NCBI RefSeq assembly: GCF_018866345.1
Contig: NZ_CP076443.1
Location: 333,501 to 397,500, forward strand
Direction of reading: 5' to 3'
DNA: 64,000 nucleotides
Source of the DNA: Gemella sp. zg-570
Lineage (GTDB): Bacteria; Bacillota; Bacilli; Staphylococcales; Gemellaceae
The translations under genes were made by a program, and so were the position numbers. The notes beneath the pieces are model-generated. The model had not been told where the DNA came from. It made no database searches and worked only from the letters and a program-made list of their open reading frames with translations. The first letter of the stretch is position 1, and every line of letters starts with the position of its first letter. Below, piece after piece: positions 39,869 to 49,401 of the stretch.

Positions 39869-40729
39869 TTATTCATAATATTTTATTATGGCTTGTGTTC
39901 CCTCATTATATTTTACTTCATCTTTTAGATAGTTATACATTTCATAAACTAATTCTAAACCTGGTAGAAGTAAATTTAATTTTTGACATTCTTCAAGAGC
40001 AAGTCGCATATCTTTGATAAAGTGATGAATGAAAAATCCTGGCTTATAATCTTCTTCTAATATTCTAGGACCATAAGAAGACATTGAAAAACTTCCTGCT
40101 GAACCAGTAGAAATAGTTTTTAAGAATAGGTCTGTATCTAAGCCAGTTTCTTTTGCAAATTTATAACTTTCTGCAAGCGAAATCATGGTAGTTGCTATGG
40201 CAATTTGGTTTCCAAGTTTTGCATATTGCCCCTTGCCAGTAGTCCCAAAATATTCTATTGTCTTGCAGAATGTTTGAATAAGTTTATAAACTTTTTCTTC
40301 AAATATTTTTTTATCTCCACCAACAAAAACTGTAAGTGTTCCATTTTTTGCTCCTATATCCCCACCAGTAACAGGAATATCAAATGTATGAGCATTTTTT
40401 TTCAAAAATTCTGCATTAATTTTTTCAGCTAGTGTCGGAGAAGAGGTTGTCATATCTATAAATATTTGATTTTCTTTTGCCTCGGTTATTAGTCCATTTT
40501 CTCCAAGATAGACTTCTTCTACATCTTTTGGATAACCAACCATTGTAAAAATAATATCTGCAAATTTTGGAGCGTCAGAAATTTTTTCTAATAAGATAGC
40601 TCCGTTTTTTACAACATTAGCACACTTACTTTGTGTTCTGTTGTAAACAAATACTTCATGATCTGCATTAAGTAGATGATTTACAAGACTTTCTCCCATA
40701 ACACCAACACCAATCCATGCTATTTTCAT
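39869..40729 (-). CDS. NAD(P)-dependent oxidoreductase, 3-hydroxyisobutyrate dehydrogenase family
   Basis: A 286-residue beta-hydroxyacid dehydrogenase (tartronate semialdehyde reductase / 3-hydroxyisobutyrate dehydrogenase type); the true substrate is uncertain. Visible features are the N-terminal Rossmann IAWIGVGVMGESLVNHLL, the family signature FIDMTTSSPTLAEKI, the substrate-binding DIPVTGGDIGAKNGTL and the catalytic Lys in GKGQYAKLGNQIAI. A C-terminal helical domain with FIHHFIKDMRLALEE completes it. A GGAGG-type site precedes the ATG. It stands alone, divergent from the YlbF-family gene. Confidence 0.88.
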   Translation of the reverse strand: MKIAWIGVGVMGESLVNHLLNADHEVFVYNRTQSKCANVVKNGAILLEKISDAPKFADIIFTMVGYPKDVEEVYLGENGLITEAKENQIFIDMTTSSPTLAEKINAEFLKKNAHTFDIPVTGGDIGAKNGTLTVFVGGDKKIFEEKVYKLIQTFCKTIEYFGTTGKGQYAKLGNQIAIATTMISLAESYKFAKETGLDTDLFLKTISTGSAGSFSMSSYGPRILEEDYKPGFFIHHFIKDMRLALEECQKLNLLLPGLELVYEMYNYLKDEVKYNEGTQAIIKYYE

Positions 40730-40881
40730 ATAAACTGCCTCCTAGTTTTTTATTATATCTTTATTTTATACTAAGTGGCTTATTTTGTAAATGAATACAT
40801 TCTAATTTCTATTAACTTTTAAAAATAGTAGATATATGATATACTTAGCTTGTAAAAATAATTATATTTAGGAGATTCAAA

Positions 40882-41232
40882 ATGACAAATCTTTATGATA
40901 AAGCAAATGAATTAGAACGTGCCTTGCGTGCTGATGAAAATTATAAGACTGTGGAAGGTGCTTTTGAAGCAGTAAAAGAGAATGCAGAATCTGATAAATT
41001 ATACAAAGAATTTATTTCAGTGCAAGAAGAATTTATGACTTTAATGAATAAGGGAGAACAACCTTCAGAAGAAAAAACGACTAAATTCCAAGAGTTACAA
41101 GCTAAATTGTTAGCTGATGAAAAAGTTAATAATTTAATACAAGCACAACAACGTTTACAAATAACTTTAGATGATATAAATAAAATAATTTATAAACCAT
41201 TGGAAGAATTATTTAATAAATATGAAAAATAA
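40882..41232 (+). CDS. YlbF/YmcA family protein (YheA-like)
   Basis: A 116-residue all-helical protein of the YlbF/YmcA family. Helical heptads include LYDKANELERALRADENYKT, EFISVQEEFMTLMNKGEQPS and KVNNLIQAQQRLQITLDDIN. Bacillus relatives act with YaaT in RNA processing and in biofilm and competence control, while the YheA subgroup has no settled function. AGGAG precedes the ATG. Its stop overlaps the start of the dead hemZ, and yhaM lies beyond, a neighbourhood also seen in Bacilli. Confidence 0.85.
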   Translation: MTNLYDKANELERALRADENYKTVEGAFEAVKENAESDKLYKEFISVQEEFMTLMNKGEQPSEEKTTKFQELQAKLLADEKVNNLIQAQQRLQITLDDINKIIYKPLEELFNKYEK

Positions 41233-42689
41233 TAACTATAACTTTTTAGTAACAGGTATTTTAGAAGAAGTTTATGGTTTAACAATTAAACACCTTGCAC
41301 AGCAGTATGTGCAGGGTGCTACTTTTTGTTACGACAACAAAGAAATAGCTGATACAATAAATATAAGATTAGATTTTAATATAAACAAATATAAAATTCA
41401 ATTATCTAGTGATTATAATAATTACACAAGTTATTCTCTAATAAAAAATTACAAAGATGGTAAATAGTTAAAAAGATTATTAAGTAAATAAATAGTTAAA
41501 TTTTTTAATAAAGTATTTGATTATGTAAGTCCTTGGGGAATTTTAACAGGTATTAGACCAACAAAACTATTTCATATTCTTTATAAGGAAGATAAAAATT
41601 ACGACGCGGTAAAGAAAATATTAAAAGAAGATTATCTGTTACTTGATGAAAGTATTTTGGCTTTAGAAAATATTTTTAAGTTGCAACTAGCAACCATACC
41701 CGACTTTTATCAAATTAATGACAATGAAGTAAGCATATATATAGGTATTCCTTTTTGTCCAACTAAATGTGCTTATTGCACATTTCCTGCCTATCAAATA
41801 AGGAAAAATGATGAGCGTATGCAACCTTTTTTAAATATGCTCTTTGAAGAAATTGATTTAGTTTTTGAAATTTTAACAGAAAAGAAAAAGTCTGTTACCA
41901 GCATATATTTTGGCGGAGGAACGCCAACAAGTTTAAGTGCAGAAGATTTGGAAAAAGTTTTGGTTAAGATATATGAAAAAATAGATTTATCAAAACTTCG
42001 TGAAATAACTGTTGAAGCAGGTAGACCAGATACCATAGATGAAGAAAAACTGGCTGTCTTAAAAAAATACAAGATAGATAGAATTAGCGTCAATCCTTAA
42101 AGTTTTAACGATACTACACTTAGGGCAATAGGAAGGATACATAGTGTTGAAGAAACTATAAAAAAATATCATCTATCAAGACCCTACATCAAGACTATTA
42201 ATATGGATATGATAGTAGGCTTGCCTGGGGAAAATATTGAAGACATCAAAGATACTCTTAATAATTTTGAAAAACTTGCACCAGAAAATATTACGGTACA
42301 CGCCCTAAGTTTTAAACGTGCTAGCCAGATGACTAAGCAACGCTCACGCTATCCGGTAGCGAGTGGGAGAGAAGCAGAACAGATGCTTGAGATAACTAAG
42401 GAATGGATGAAAAAAATAATTACTTTCCTTATTATCTATACAGGCAAAAAAATATTTTGGCAAATATGGAAAATATAGGATATTCAAAAGCTGGACATAT
42501 TAATCTATATAATATTATAATAATGGAAGAAGTACAAAATATAATAGGAATAGGTTGGGGAGCAAGTAGTAAAATTATTGATAGGATAATAATATTCATT
42601 CAATACTAAATCCTAAAGACCCTGTTAGCTATGGAAATTATAGTAATCAAATAGATAAAAAATTAAAATTAATGCGTGAATATTTATAA
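41222..42689 (+). pseudogene. hemZ: Oxygen-independent coproporphyrinogen III oxidase-like (HemZ), decayed
   Basis: A radical-SAM gene in at least four pieces. The N-terminal domain reads MKNNNYNFLVTGILEEVYGL to a stop at 41465-41467. VSPWGILTGIRPTKLFHILY, the radical-SAM core IGIPFCPTKCAYCTFPAYQI and YFGGGTPTSLS follow. A TAA at 42098-42100 interrupts the normally invariant VNPQSFN. Then come MIVGLPGENIEDIKDTL, a frameshift near 42420 and the C-terminal LNPKDPVSYGNY. The CxxxCxxC motif is still present. Several independent breaks mean the gene is dead. The start overlaps the YlbF-family stop. Confidence 0.88.
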
Positions 42690-42701
42690 AAGGAGGAAAT
42701 T

Positions 42702-43643
42702 ATGTTTATTAAAGATTTTGAAAATGCAATGCAGATAAATCAGTTTTTTTTAGTAAATAATGTTACTAAGGGAATAGCTACAAGTGGGAAACCCTATTTA
42801 ACTCTTAGCTTAAAAGATAAGACTGGCAGTATAGAAGCAAAAATATGGGAAGTTAAAGAAGATGACTATGCAAACTTAAAATCTGGAATTTTAATTTATG
42901 TAGAGGGGATAGCCAATGAATACAGGGGAAAAATGCAACTAAAAATAAATTCTTATCGCCTAAAAACAGATAGTGATGAAGTTTATGTTGATGACTTTAT
43001 TCAAGTAGCACCAATTCCTAAAGATACAATGATAGCAGAACTTAATACTTTTTTAAAACTTATAGACAATAAAAATTTAAAGGCTGTTACCATAGAACTT
43101 TTAAATAAATATAGAAAAGAATTTGTAACTTATCCTGCTGCCAAGTCTATGCATCATGATTTTTATTCTGGCTTAATTTATCACACTACTACCATGTTAA
43201 AAATAGCTCAGGCTCTTATAAATATTTATCCAAGTTTAAATAAAGACTTATTATACAGTGGAATAATCCTGCATGATTTAGGAAAAACTATTGAATTAAG
43301 TGGACCTATATCTACTAACTACACCATAGAGGGGGAACTGTTGGGGCATATCTGTACTATGAGTGACGAAGTCTCAAGAACAGCAGAAAAATTAGGCATA
43401 GAGGGTGAAGAAATTATTTTATTACGCCATCTTATCCTATCTCATCATGGCAAGTATGAATTTGGCTCTCCAAAATTACCTATGTTAAAAGAAGCGGAAA
43501 TTTTGAATTTTATTGACAATATAGATGCTCGTATGCAAATGTTTGATAAAAATTTAGTAGATGTTACACCAGGAGAATTTTCGGATAGAATATTCGGTTT
43601 GGAAAATCGTCATTTTTATGTGCCAAAATTTGATAAAGAATAA
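42702..43643 (+). CDS. yhaM: 3'-5' exoribonuclease YhaM family
   Basis: A 313-residue nuclease trimming short single-stranded RNA (and DNA). An N-terminal OB-fold (about residues 12-95: [20 protein letters not shown]) is followed by an HD domain (about 155-290). The metal motifs are visible: [30 protein letters not shown] and [18 protein letters not shown] precedes the ATG, 12 bases after the hemZ remnant. It is still intact although its upstream neighbour is dead. Confidence 0.93.
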   Translation: MFIKDFENAMQINQFFLVNNVTKGIATSGKPYLTLSLKDKTGSIEAKIWEVKEDDYANLKSGILIYVEGIANEYRGKMQLKINSYRLKTDSDEVYVDDFIQVAPIPKDTMIAELNTFLKLIDNKNLKAVTIELLNKYRKEFVTYPAAKSMHHDFYSGLIYHTTTMLKIAQALINIYPSLNKDLLYSGIILHDLGKTIELSGPISTNYTIEGELLGHICTMSDEVSRTAEKLGIEGEEIILLRHLILSHHGKYEFGSPKLPMLKEAEILNFIDNIDARMQMFDKNLVDVTPGEFSDRIFGLENRHFYVPKFDKE

Positions 43644-43829
43644 TTTTTTATGGCAAAGAAAATAACAAAATTTATAAATAAAAGTAATTAATCTTTTAGT
43701 AATAAGATTTTTGCTTCTATTTATTTTTATAGAAAAAATAATAAATTTTTCTTGATTTATTTTTTAAAAAATAGTAATATAGTTATTGGTTCGATTACGA
43801 ACTATAATTTAAAAAAGGAGAAAAATTTT

Positions 43830-45131
43830 ATGTTAAATCGAATTTTTAAATTACAAGAAAATAAGACAAATGTTTTAACGGAAGTATCATCAGGCTTTAT
43901 TACATTTTTTTCAATGTCTTATATTATTGTAGTTAATCCAGCTATTTTATCAAGTGTAGGAGTTCCATTAGAAAGAGTTTTTACAGCTACGATACTTGCT
44001 ATTTTAGTTGGTACTTTAATTATGGCACTTGGGGCTAACTATCCAATAGTTGTAGCACCAGGAATGGCTCTTAATTCTTATTTTGCTAGTGTTGTTGCCA
44101 TTACTGGAGCAAATTATACAACAATTTTAGCAAGCTGTTTTATTTCAGGGGTAATATTTATTTTACTATCTGCTACAAAATTTAGGGAATCTCTGATTGA
44201 TTCGATTCCGAACAATCTAAAACATGGGATCTCTGTTGCTATCGGTCTGTTTATTACCTTTATCGGACTTAAAAATTCAGGTATTATAGTAGCTAATAAG
44301 GCGACAATATTATCATTAGGAAAATTGAGTGAACCTATGGCTTACCTAACAGTTTTAGGAATAATAGTTATTCTAATTTTATTAGTTTTAGAAGTAAAAG
44401 GTGCTATTTTTATAGGAATGTTTGTGGTAGCTGTTGTAAGTTACTTTATGGGTATATTAAAAATTAATGGTATTTTTGGTCTTCCGAAATTTAATTTTTC
44501 TTTACTTTATAATCCTATAACTGAAAGTATTAATGTTTTTCAAATGGGTTTGTATGGTATAGTATTCGCCTTTTTAATGGTTACTCTATTTGATACAACA
44601 GGAACTATGATTGCAGTTGCTAACCAAGCAGGGCTTATAAAAGATGGGAAAATAGATCGTGTTAGAAATGTTCTTTTAGCTGATTCATTTGGAACAACAG
44701 TTGGTGCCTTATTCGGTTCGTCTCCAACAACTGCTTATATAGAATCATCATCAGGAGTGGCAAACGGTGGCCGTACTGGACTAACTTCATTTACAACAGC
44801 TATGTTAATTTTAATATCGGTATTTATATTCCCACTAGCTAGTAGTCTAGCGTCTGTTTCTGCTATTACATCACCTGCACTTATAATAATAGGTTCATTT
44901 ATGATGGAAAACATAGCAAAAATAGAGTGGGGAGATATTACAGAATCATTCCCAGCTTTTGTAACCATCTTGGGTATTCCTTTAACTGGGTCTATCAATG
45001 ACGGTATTGCATTTGGATTTATTTTCTATGTAGTTTTAAAACTTACTAAAAAACAGGTTAAGGACATTCATCCTTTAATGTATGTTTTTGCAATTTTATT
45101 CCTAATTCAACTAGTTTGGTTACACAGTTAG
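43830..45131 (+). CDS. NCS2-type purine permease (PbuG/AzgA family)
   Basis: A 433-residue nucleobase:cation symporter for adenine, guanine or hypoxanthine. The start is ATG 43830 after AAAGGAG; the longer in-frame reading back to 43752 has no ribosome site. About twelve TM helices are predicted. Family motifs are SSGFITFFSMSYIIVVNPA, VVAPGMALNSYFA, the TM8 segment VTLFDTTGTMIAVANQAG and the TM10-type GTTVGALFGSSPTTAYIES. ESSSGVANGGRTGLTSF follows. No purine riboswitch was found in the 186 bases upstream. A terminator follows further downstream. Confidence 0.9.
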   Translation: MLNRIFKLQENKTNVLTEVSSGFITFFSMSYIIVVNPAILSSVGVPLERVFTATILAILVGTLIMALGANYPIVVAPGMALNSYFASVVAITGANYTTILASCFISGVIFILLSATKFRESLIDSIPNNLKHGISVAIGLFITFIGLKNSGIIVANKATILSLGKLSEPMAYLTVLGIIVILILLVLEVKGAIFIGMFVVAVVSYFMGILKINGIFGLPKFNFSLLYNPITESINVFQMGLYGIVFAFLMVTLFDTTGTMIAVANQAGLIKDGKIDRVRNVLLADSFGTTVGALFGSSPTTAYIESSSGVANGGRTGLTSFTTAMLILISVFIFPLASSLASVSAITSPALIIIGSFMMENIAKIEWGDITESFPAFVTILGIPLTGSINDGIAFGFIFYVVLKLTKKQVKDIHPLMYVFAILFLIQLVWLHS

Positions 45132-45247
45132 TAATCAATAAGTATTTAGAAAAAACAGAAAATTTATTTGTTAAGAAATAGCATTTTGCTAATAAAATAG
45201 AATTAAAAAATTTTTATTTAAGTATTATTATTATAAAACATATTTTA

Positions 45248-45290
45248 CAAGATCCTTTAGAAAAAAGAGAACTATCAGTTCTCTTTTTTC
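45248..45290 (+). terminator. Terminator downstream of the purine permease
   Basis: Stem AAAAAAGAGAACT / AGTTCTCTTTTTT with loop ATC and more T's. The 117 bases between the permease stop and this hairpin hold no gene. Confidence 0.85.
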
Positions 45291-45404
45291 TTTTTTCTCA
45301 ATGGGATTGATAGAAAATTAATAAAAAATATTTAGTATAGATTTTCTTATCCACACTAAAAAAATTATTGATAGATATAGACTTTTAGTTTATATTAATA
45401 ATAT

Positions 45405-45452
45405 AAAAAAACTTGGTAGAAAAATTTGCCCAGTCAAGTTTTTTATATTTTT
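45405..45452. terminator. Terminator, probably of the minus-strand remnant
   Basis: Stem AAAAAACTTG / CAAGTTTTTT with an 18-base loop. It is symmetrical in A and T flanks, so it could act on either strand. Confidence 0.7.
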
Positions 45453-45469
45453 ATGGTATTATCTCACCC

Positions 45470-45800
45470 AGCTTAACTAGCATCTAGAAAAATTATTTTT
45501 CTACTAATATTCAGTTTTTCTTTTTTTGAAATTTTTATATTTATATTACGAGCAAAGGTAAAAAGTTTAGTAAGTTCTTAACCAATAGCCTTGAAATCAT
45601 CTAGTTTAATATTTATATGTTTTAAAATTCTCTTATAGAGATATCCAAATTGAATATGATTTTCTTTTTTATTAGTAGAAATTTATCAATAACTTTTTCC
45701 AGTTCCAATGACTTGTCCCGAATATTAGAAAAAGTAATTTTTGCCAAATCTTTATTTTTTATGGTTTCAAGTAATTCTAAAATAAATTTTTCTTTGTCCA
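45470..45800 (-). pseudogene. N-terminal fragment of a class I SAM methyltransferase-like gene, decayed
   Basis: The minus strand reads MDKEKFILELLETIKNKDLA, KITFSNIRDKSLELEKV, then after a frameshift YLYKRILKHINIKLDDFKAI and ARNINIKISKKEKLNISRKI. I recognise this as the N-terminal domain of a Bacilli protein whose C-terminal part is a SAM-dependent methyltransferase, a match made from memory. A TAA at 45588-45590 replaces the codon expected before ELTKLF, and the methyltransferase domain itself is missing before the terminator at 45405-45452. It borders the restriction-modification island. Confidence 0.6.
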
Positions 45801-45958
45801 TAATTTCTCTTTTATTAATCTATTATAGCATTAATTAGGAATAAAAAAATAAAATAAATATGCAAATTCCTTTATTTTATATTATCATCTATTTATAGAA
45901 AAGTTTTCAAAAATATGTTACAATATTTTAATTGAAATTTTATTTTAGGATTGAGTTT

Positions 45959-47134
45959 TTGGAAAGTAAATTTTTTTTAAAACAAGATGATTATAGTAAA
46001 AAATTATATGTTGAATTACTTGAAGTTACTTGCTCCTTATCTAATTTATTTTCAGAAAGTAAAAGTCCATTTTTATATTATAGGGCGATGGAGAATATAT
46101 TTTGCAAGTCGTTTAATGCTGATAATTTATCTAGGAGTGATGTTTCTGCTGATGCTGGGAAAAATGGTATCGGTATTGGTTTAAAGACATTTTTACAGAA
46201 TAAAGGTAATACATTTCAAAAGATTGCCGAGTTTAATAAAGAATCATATTTACTTAGAGATTTGAAAGGCTTAGATTTAGTAAAAAAAGTTTCTGAAATG
46301 AGAAATGAAAGAATTAAATCAACTATGAGAATATGTAATTTGAACGAAATGATGTATCACTTAGTAACAAGAAGTGATAAATATATATATATTTTTGAAG
46401 AAGATATGGATTTAATTAATATAGATAATATTAAAGTAACATCACAAAGTAAAACGACAATTCATTTTACAGATATGATACATGAATATAGTTTTAGTTT
46501 ATCAAAAAGTACATTATTAAAAAGATTTAATACTTGTAGAAATAATAAAATATTTGGTTTTAGCGTTGAAATATTAAAAGACCCATACAATTTTTTGCTA
46601 TCTATTAAAAATAAAGATATAATTGAAGAAAATAGTGTAGATAAATTATATTTGAGTGATAATTCAGTTATAGATTATATAGTTTTACCTTTATATAGCA
46701 CAAGAAATAATAGAGTAGAAGAGCGTTCAGGGCTTAATCAGTGGAATGCAAGAGGAAGAATTAGAAATTTGAATGAAGTTTATATTTCTATACCTAGTTG
46801 GATACATAAGAATAAAAAACAGTTCTTTAATTATAGTACTGAAGATAATAAAACAACCCCCTTTGATGTAAAATTACCAAATGGAAAAATTATTAGTATG
46901 AGAGTTGCACAACAAGGTGGAAAAGCATTGATGAGTAACCCTAATTCTGAACTTGGCAAATGGATTTTAAGGGATATTCTTGAGTTGAAAGAAGGAGAAC
47001 TCGTTACTAGAGAAAAACTAGATATAATGGGCATAGATAGTATAAAATTATCAAAAATGAAAAATGGTATATATAATCTAGACTTTTTAAAGTTAGGTAG
47101 TTTCGAAGAATTTGAAGAAGAGTTTAGAAAGTAG
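45959..47134 (+). CDS. Predicted type II restriction endonuclease
   Basis: A roughly 391-residue protein directly upstream of a cytosine-C5 methyltransferase, so almost certainly its cognate endonuclease. The N-terminal half (YYRAMENIFCKSFNADNLSR, SDVSADAGKNGIGIGLKTFL) has the D-x-n-GIGxKTF look of a nuclease active-site region, not proven. The C-terminal part (RSGLNQWNARGR, VYISIPSWIHK, PFDVKLPNGK, MRVAQQGGKALMSNPNSELG) resembles the B3-like DNA-recognition domain of NgoFVII/BfiI-type enzymes. The likely start is TTG 45959, eight bases after TAGGA; TTG 45932 is an alternative. The cut site cannot be read from sequence. Confidence 0.75.
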   Translation: MESKFFLKQDDYSKKLYVELLEVTCSLSNLFSESKSPFLYYRAMENIFCKSFNADNLSRSDVSADAGKNGIGIGLKTFLQNKGNTFQKIAEFNKESYLLRDLKGLDLVKKVSEMRNERIKSTMRICNLNEMMYHLVTRSDKYIYIFEEDMDLINIDNIKVTSQSKTTIHFTDMIHEYSFSLSKSTLLKRFNTCRNNKIFGFSVEILKDPYNFLLSIKNKDIIEENSVDKLYLSDNSVIDYIVLPLYSTRNNRVEERSGLNQWNARGRIRNLNEVYISIPSWIHKNKKQFFNYSTEDNKTTPFDVKLPNGKIISMRVAQQGGKALMSNPNSELGKWILRDILELKEGELVTREKLDIMGIDSIKLSKMKNGIYNLDFLKLGSFEEFEEEFRK

Positions 47135-47196
47135 ACAGTATATAGATTTAAATTATAAAAACATAATAGTTTTATTTTTTGCAAAAGGAGATAAAT

Positions 47197-48162
47197 ATGA
47201 AAGTTGCAGGTCTTTTTGCAGGTGTTGGAGGAATAGAGTTAGGTTTTCAACAAGCTGGTTTTAAAATTGTTTGGTCTAATGAGTTTGATAATAAAGCAGC
47301 TGAAACTTTTAAATCTAATCACCATAGCAAAATCGTAATTGACGATATTCATAACATAAATACAAAAACTATTCCAGATGTTGACGTTATTGTAGGTGGA
47401 TTTCCATGTCAAGCTTTTTCAATAGCTGGTTATCGAAAAGGTTTTGAAGATGAAAGAGGAGAAATATTTTTTCAGTTAGCTAGAGTTATAAAGGATAAAT
47501 TACCAAGAGTAATATTCATAGAAAATGTTAAAAATTTATTGACGCATGATAAGGGAAATACTTATAAAGTTATAAAAGAAACATTGGAAAGTTATGGGTA
47601 TAAATTAAAAACAATGATTCTTAATGCTTGCGAATACGGGAATATTCCACAAAATAGAGAAAGAATTTATATAATAGGTTTTAGAAAAAAAGATGATTTT
47701 AAAAATTTTAAGGATATTGAACCGCTACTATTAAGCACAAAAATAAGCGATATTATAAATTACAATGAAAAAGTTGATGATAAATTTTATTATAATGAAA
47801 ATAATTGTAGTTTTTATGAAGTTTTAAAAGATGAGATAAAAAATGAAGATACTTTGTATCAATGGCGTAGAGTTTATGTTAGAGAAAATAAATCTAAACT
47901 ATGTCCAACTTTAACAGCTAATATGGGAACAGGTGGGCATAATGTACCAATTATTTTAACTAAACATGGAATTAGAAAATTAACTCCAAAAGAATGTTTT
48001 TTATTTCAAGGTTACCCTAAAGATTATGTGTTACCATCTAATTTAGCACAAAGTCATTTATACAAACAAGCAGGAAACTCTGTTGTTGTTCCAGTCATAA
48101 AAAGGTTAGCTAATAATATAATGGAAGCAATAAAAATAACAGAGACTAAAAATATTTTATAA
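47197..48162 (+). CDS. DNA (cytosine-5-)-methyltransferase
   Basis: SAM-dependent methyltransferase that protects the host from the adjacent endonuclease. About 321 residues; the start is ATG 47197 after AAAGGAG. C5-MTase motifs are I GLFAGVGGIELGFQQAGF, IV GGFPCQAFSIAG with the catalytic Cys, VI FIENVKNL, VIII PQNRERIYIIGFR, IX GIRKLTPKECFLFQGYP and X YKQAGNSVVVPVI. The target-recognition region between VIII and IX is short and includes CPTLTANMGTGGHNVP. The gene lies 62 bases after the endonuclease gene, and the pair is followed by a terminator. Confidence 0.93.
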   Translation: MKVAGLFAGVGGIELGFQQAGFKIVWSNEFDNKAAETFKSNHHSKIVIDDIHNINTKTIPDVDVIVGGFPCQAFSIAGYRKGFEDERGEIFFQLARVIKDKLPRVIFIENVKNLLTHDKGNTYKVIKETLESYGYKLKTMILNACEYGNIPQNRERIYIIGFRKKDDFKNFKDIEPLLLSTKISDIINYNEKVDDKFYYNENNCSFYEVLKDEIKNEDTLYQWRRVYVRENKSKLCPTLTANMGTGGHNVPIILTKHGIRKLTPKECFLFQGYPKDYVLPSNLAQSHLYKQAGNSVVVPVIKRLANNIMEAIKITETKNIL

Positions 48163-48195
48163 ACGTAAGTAAATAATATGAAAAATTTTTATAGT

Positions 48196-48236
48196 GAAGA
48201 CTAATAATTTATTATTGGTCTTATTTATTTTTAAAA
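48196..48236 (+). terminator. Terminator of the restriction-modification operon
   Basis: Stem AAGACTAATAAT / ATTATTGGTCTT (one G-U pair) around TT, followed by a T-rich run. The IS30 element begins just beyond it. Confidence 0.8.
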
Positions 48237-48241
48237 AATTA

Positions 48242-48254
48242 AATATATTAAAGA
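48242..48254 (+). repeat. Left 13-bp direct repeat flanking the IS30 element
   Basis: AATATATTAAAGA, identical to 49311-49323. It abuts the element end and is interpreted as a target-site duplication. Confidence 0.7.
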
Positions 48255-49310
48255 CGCAAATTACAATAGTAAGTTAGCCACCTCAGGCAAGTCATAAGGA
48301 CATACATAATTAAATAATTTACGTGGATAACGATTTATCCATTGTTCAACAGCCGTTACTTCGTTAGGAGTAACGGTTGTTGTGCCTTTTGGGAACCATC
48401 GTCTAATCAATCGATTTGCATTTTCGTTACTACCTCGTTCATAAGAAGAAAACGGATGTGCGTAATAAATAGGACAAGTGATGGCTTCGTCTAGTCTTAA
48501 AAATTCAGAACCATTATCAGCTGTTAAAGAGCGAATTAAATAGTCTTGTTGAATAGACGTCAAAGCGGTATTCACACTTTGGGCCGTTTTATCAGGAATA
48601 AGACGAATGATTTCATAGCGTGTTTTTCTGTCTGTTAATGTCAATAACTGTTGTCCACGTTTCTTGTTTAAAATGACTAAATCAATTTCAAAATGCCCAA
48701 TTTCTTTTCGTTCGTTAATCTCTTGTGGTCGCTGTTCAATAGAGAGGGCATTCGTTTTTCTTGGTGGTCGTTTTTCATTTGATTTTATTGGTTTAGTTTT
48801 TCTAGGGTAAATCAGATGTTTACGTGAAATACCTGCTATCCATCCTTTATATATCCATGTGTAAATTGTCGTAAAAGACGGCATATCTGGTAATTGACTA
48901 ATCATTTCAGGGGAATATTTATCCATAATTTTTTCTCTGATTACATTTTCTTTTTCTACAGTCCACGTATCCGTTCTACCTACGGCTAAACGTAAATGAT
49001 TATAATCATTCTGTGCTTTTTGAGCAGAGTATTCTTTAGTGCCACCATGAAAAGATAAATCAATCAGTCCGCGTTTAATTTCGTTATTAATAGTTTGGTG
49101 ATTTTTGCCTAATAATCTAGCGATTTCTCGGTTACTTTTTCCTTCTTTTTTCCATTTTTCAATTAAATAACGCTCTTTTTCTGTAATGTGTTTGCCTTTT
49201 GTGTTATAATGTTCTTGCATCTCTTGGTATCCTTTTTTTGTAGTTACTAAAAGTATATCCTATGAGATGCTTTTTTTGTACTACTGGCTAACTTAATTAT
49301 ATAATTTACT
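48255..49310 (-). mobile_element. Complete IS30-family insertion sequence
   Basis: An element of 1056 bp with one transposase gene on the minus strand. The ends are 25-bp imperfect inverted repeats at 48256-48280 and 49285-49309, matching at 20 of 25 positions and sharing TAAGTTAGCCA at the inner side. The left repeat runs through the transposase stop codon. Immediately outside lie identical 13-bp direct repeats. The interior is visibly richer in G+C than the flanks, suggesting recent arrival. Confidence 0.9.
48261..49220 (-). CDS. IS30 family transposase
   Basis: A 319-residue DDE transposase. The N-terminal helix-turn-helix is ITEKERYLIEKWKKEGKSNR then EIARLLGKNHQTINNEIKRG, the IS30 signature for end recognition. 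The catalytic core has the first Asp in IGHFEIDLVILNKKRG, the second Asp in LTADNGSEFL and the Glu in SSYERGSNENANRLIRRWFP. All three catalytic residues are present and the frame is uninterrupted, so it is probably active. Codon choice is less AT-biased than in neighbouring genes, in line with recent transfer. Confidence 0.95.
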   Translation of the reverse strand: MQEHYNTKGKHITEKERYLIEKWKKEGKSNREIARLLGKNHQTINNEIKRGLIDLSFHGGTKEYSAQKAQNDYNHLRLAVGRTDTWTVEKENVIREKIMDKYSPEMISQLPDMPSFTTIYTWIYKGWIAGISRKHLIYPRKTKPIKSNEKRPPRKTNALSIEQRPQEINERKEIGHFEIDLVILNKKRGQQLLTLTDRKTRYEIIRLIPDKTAQSVNTALTSIQQDYLIRSLTADNGSEFLRLDEAITCPIYYAHPFSSYERGSNENANRLIRRWFPKGTTTVTPNEVTAVEQWINRYPRKLFNYVCPYDLPEVANLLL

Positions 49311-49323
49311 AATATATTAAAGA
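49311..49323 (+). repeat. Right 13-bp direct repeat flanking the IS30 element
   Basis: AATATATTAAAGA, identical to 48242-48254. The first eight bases form a palindrome, AATATATT. Confidence 0.7.
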
Positions 49324-49401
49324 TAAATGATAATTTGAGTATTCTTAATTAACGTGTTATAATGTAAGGTGGTAAATTTTTTATAAGGGTCGAATTAATT
49401 T

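Noticed and set aside
43644-43829. Possible purine riboswitch before the purine permease
   Set aside because: No paired loops or conserved three-way-junction sequence could be found; only AT-rich DNA and a ribosome site.
45650-45838. A 62-residue plus-strand frame
   Set aside because: It is antisense to the recognisable methyltransferase-gene remnant and has no support of its own.
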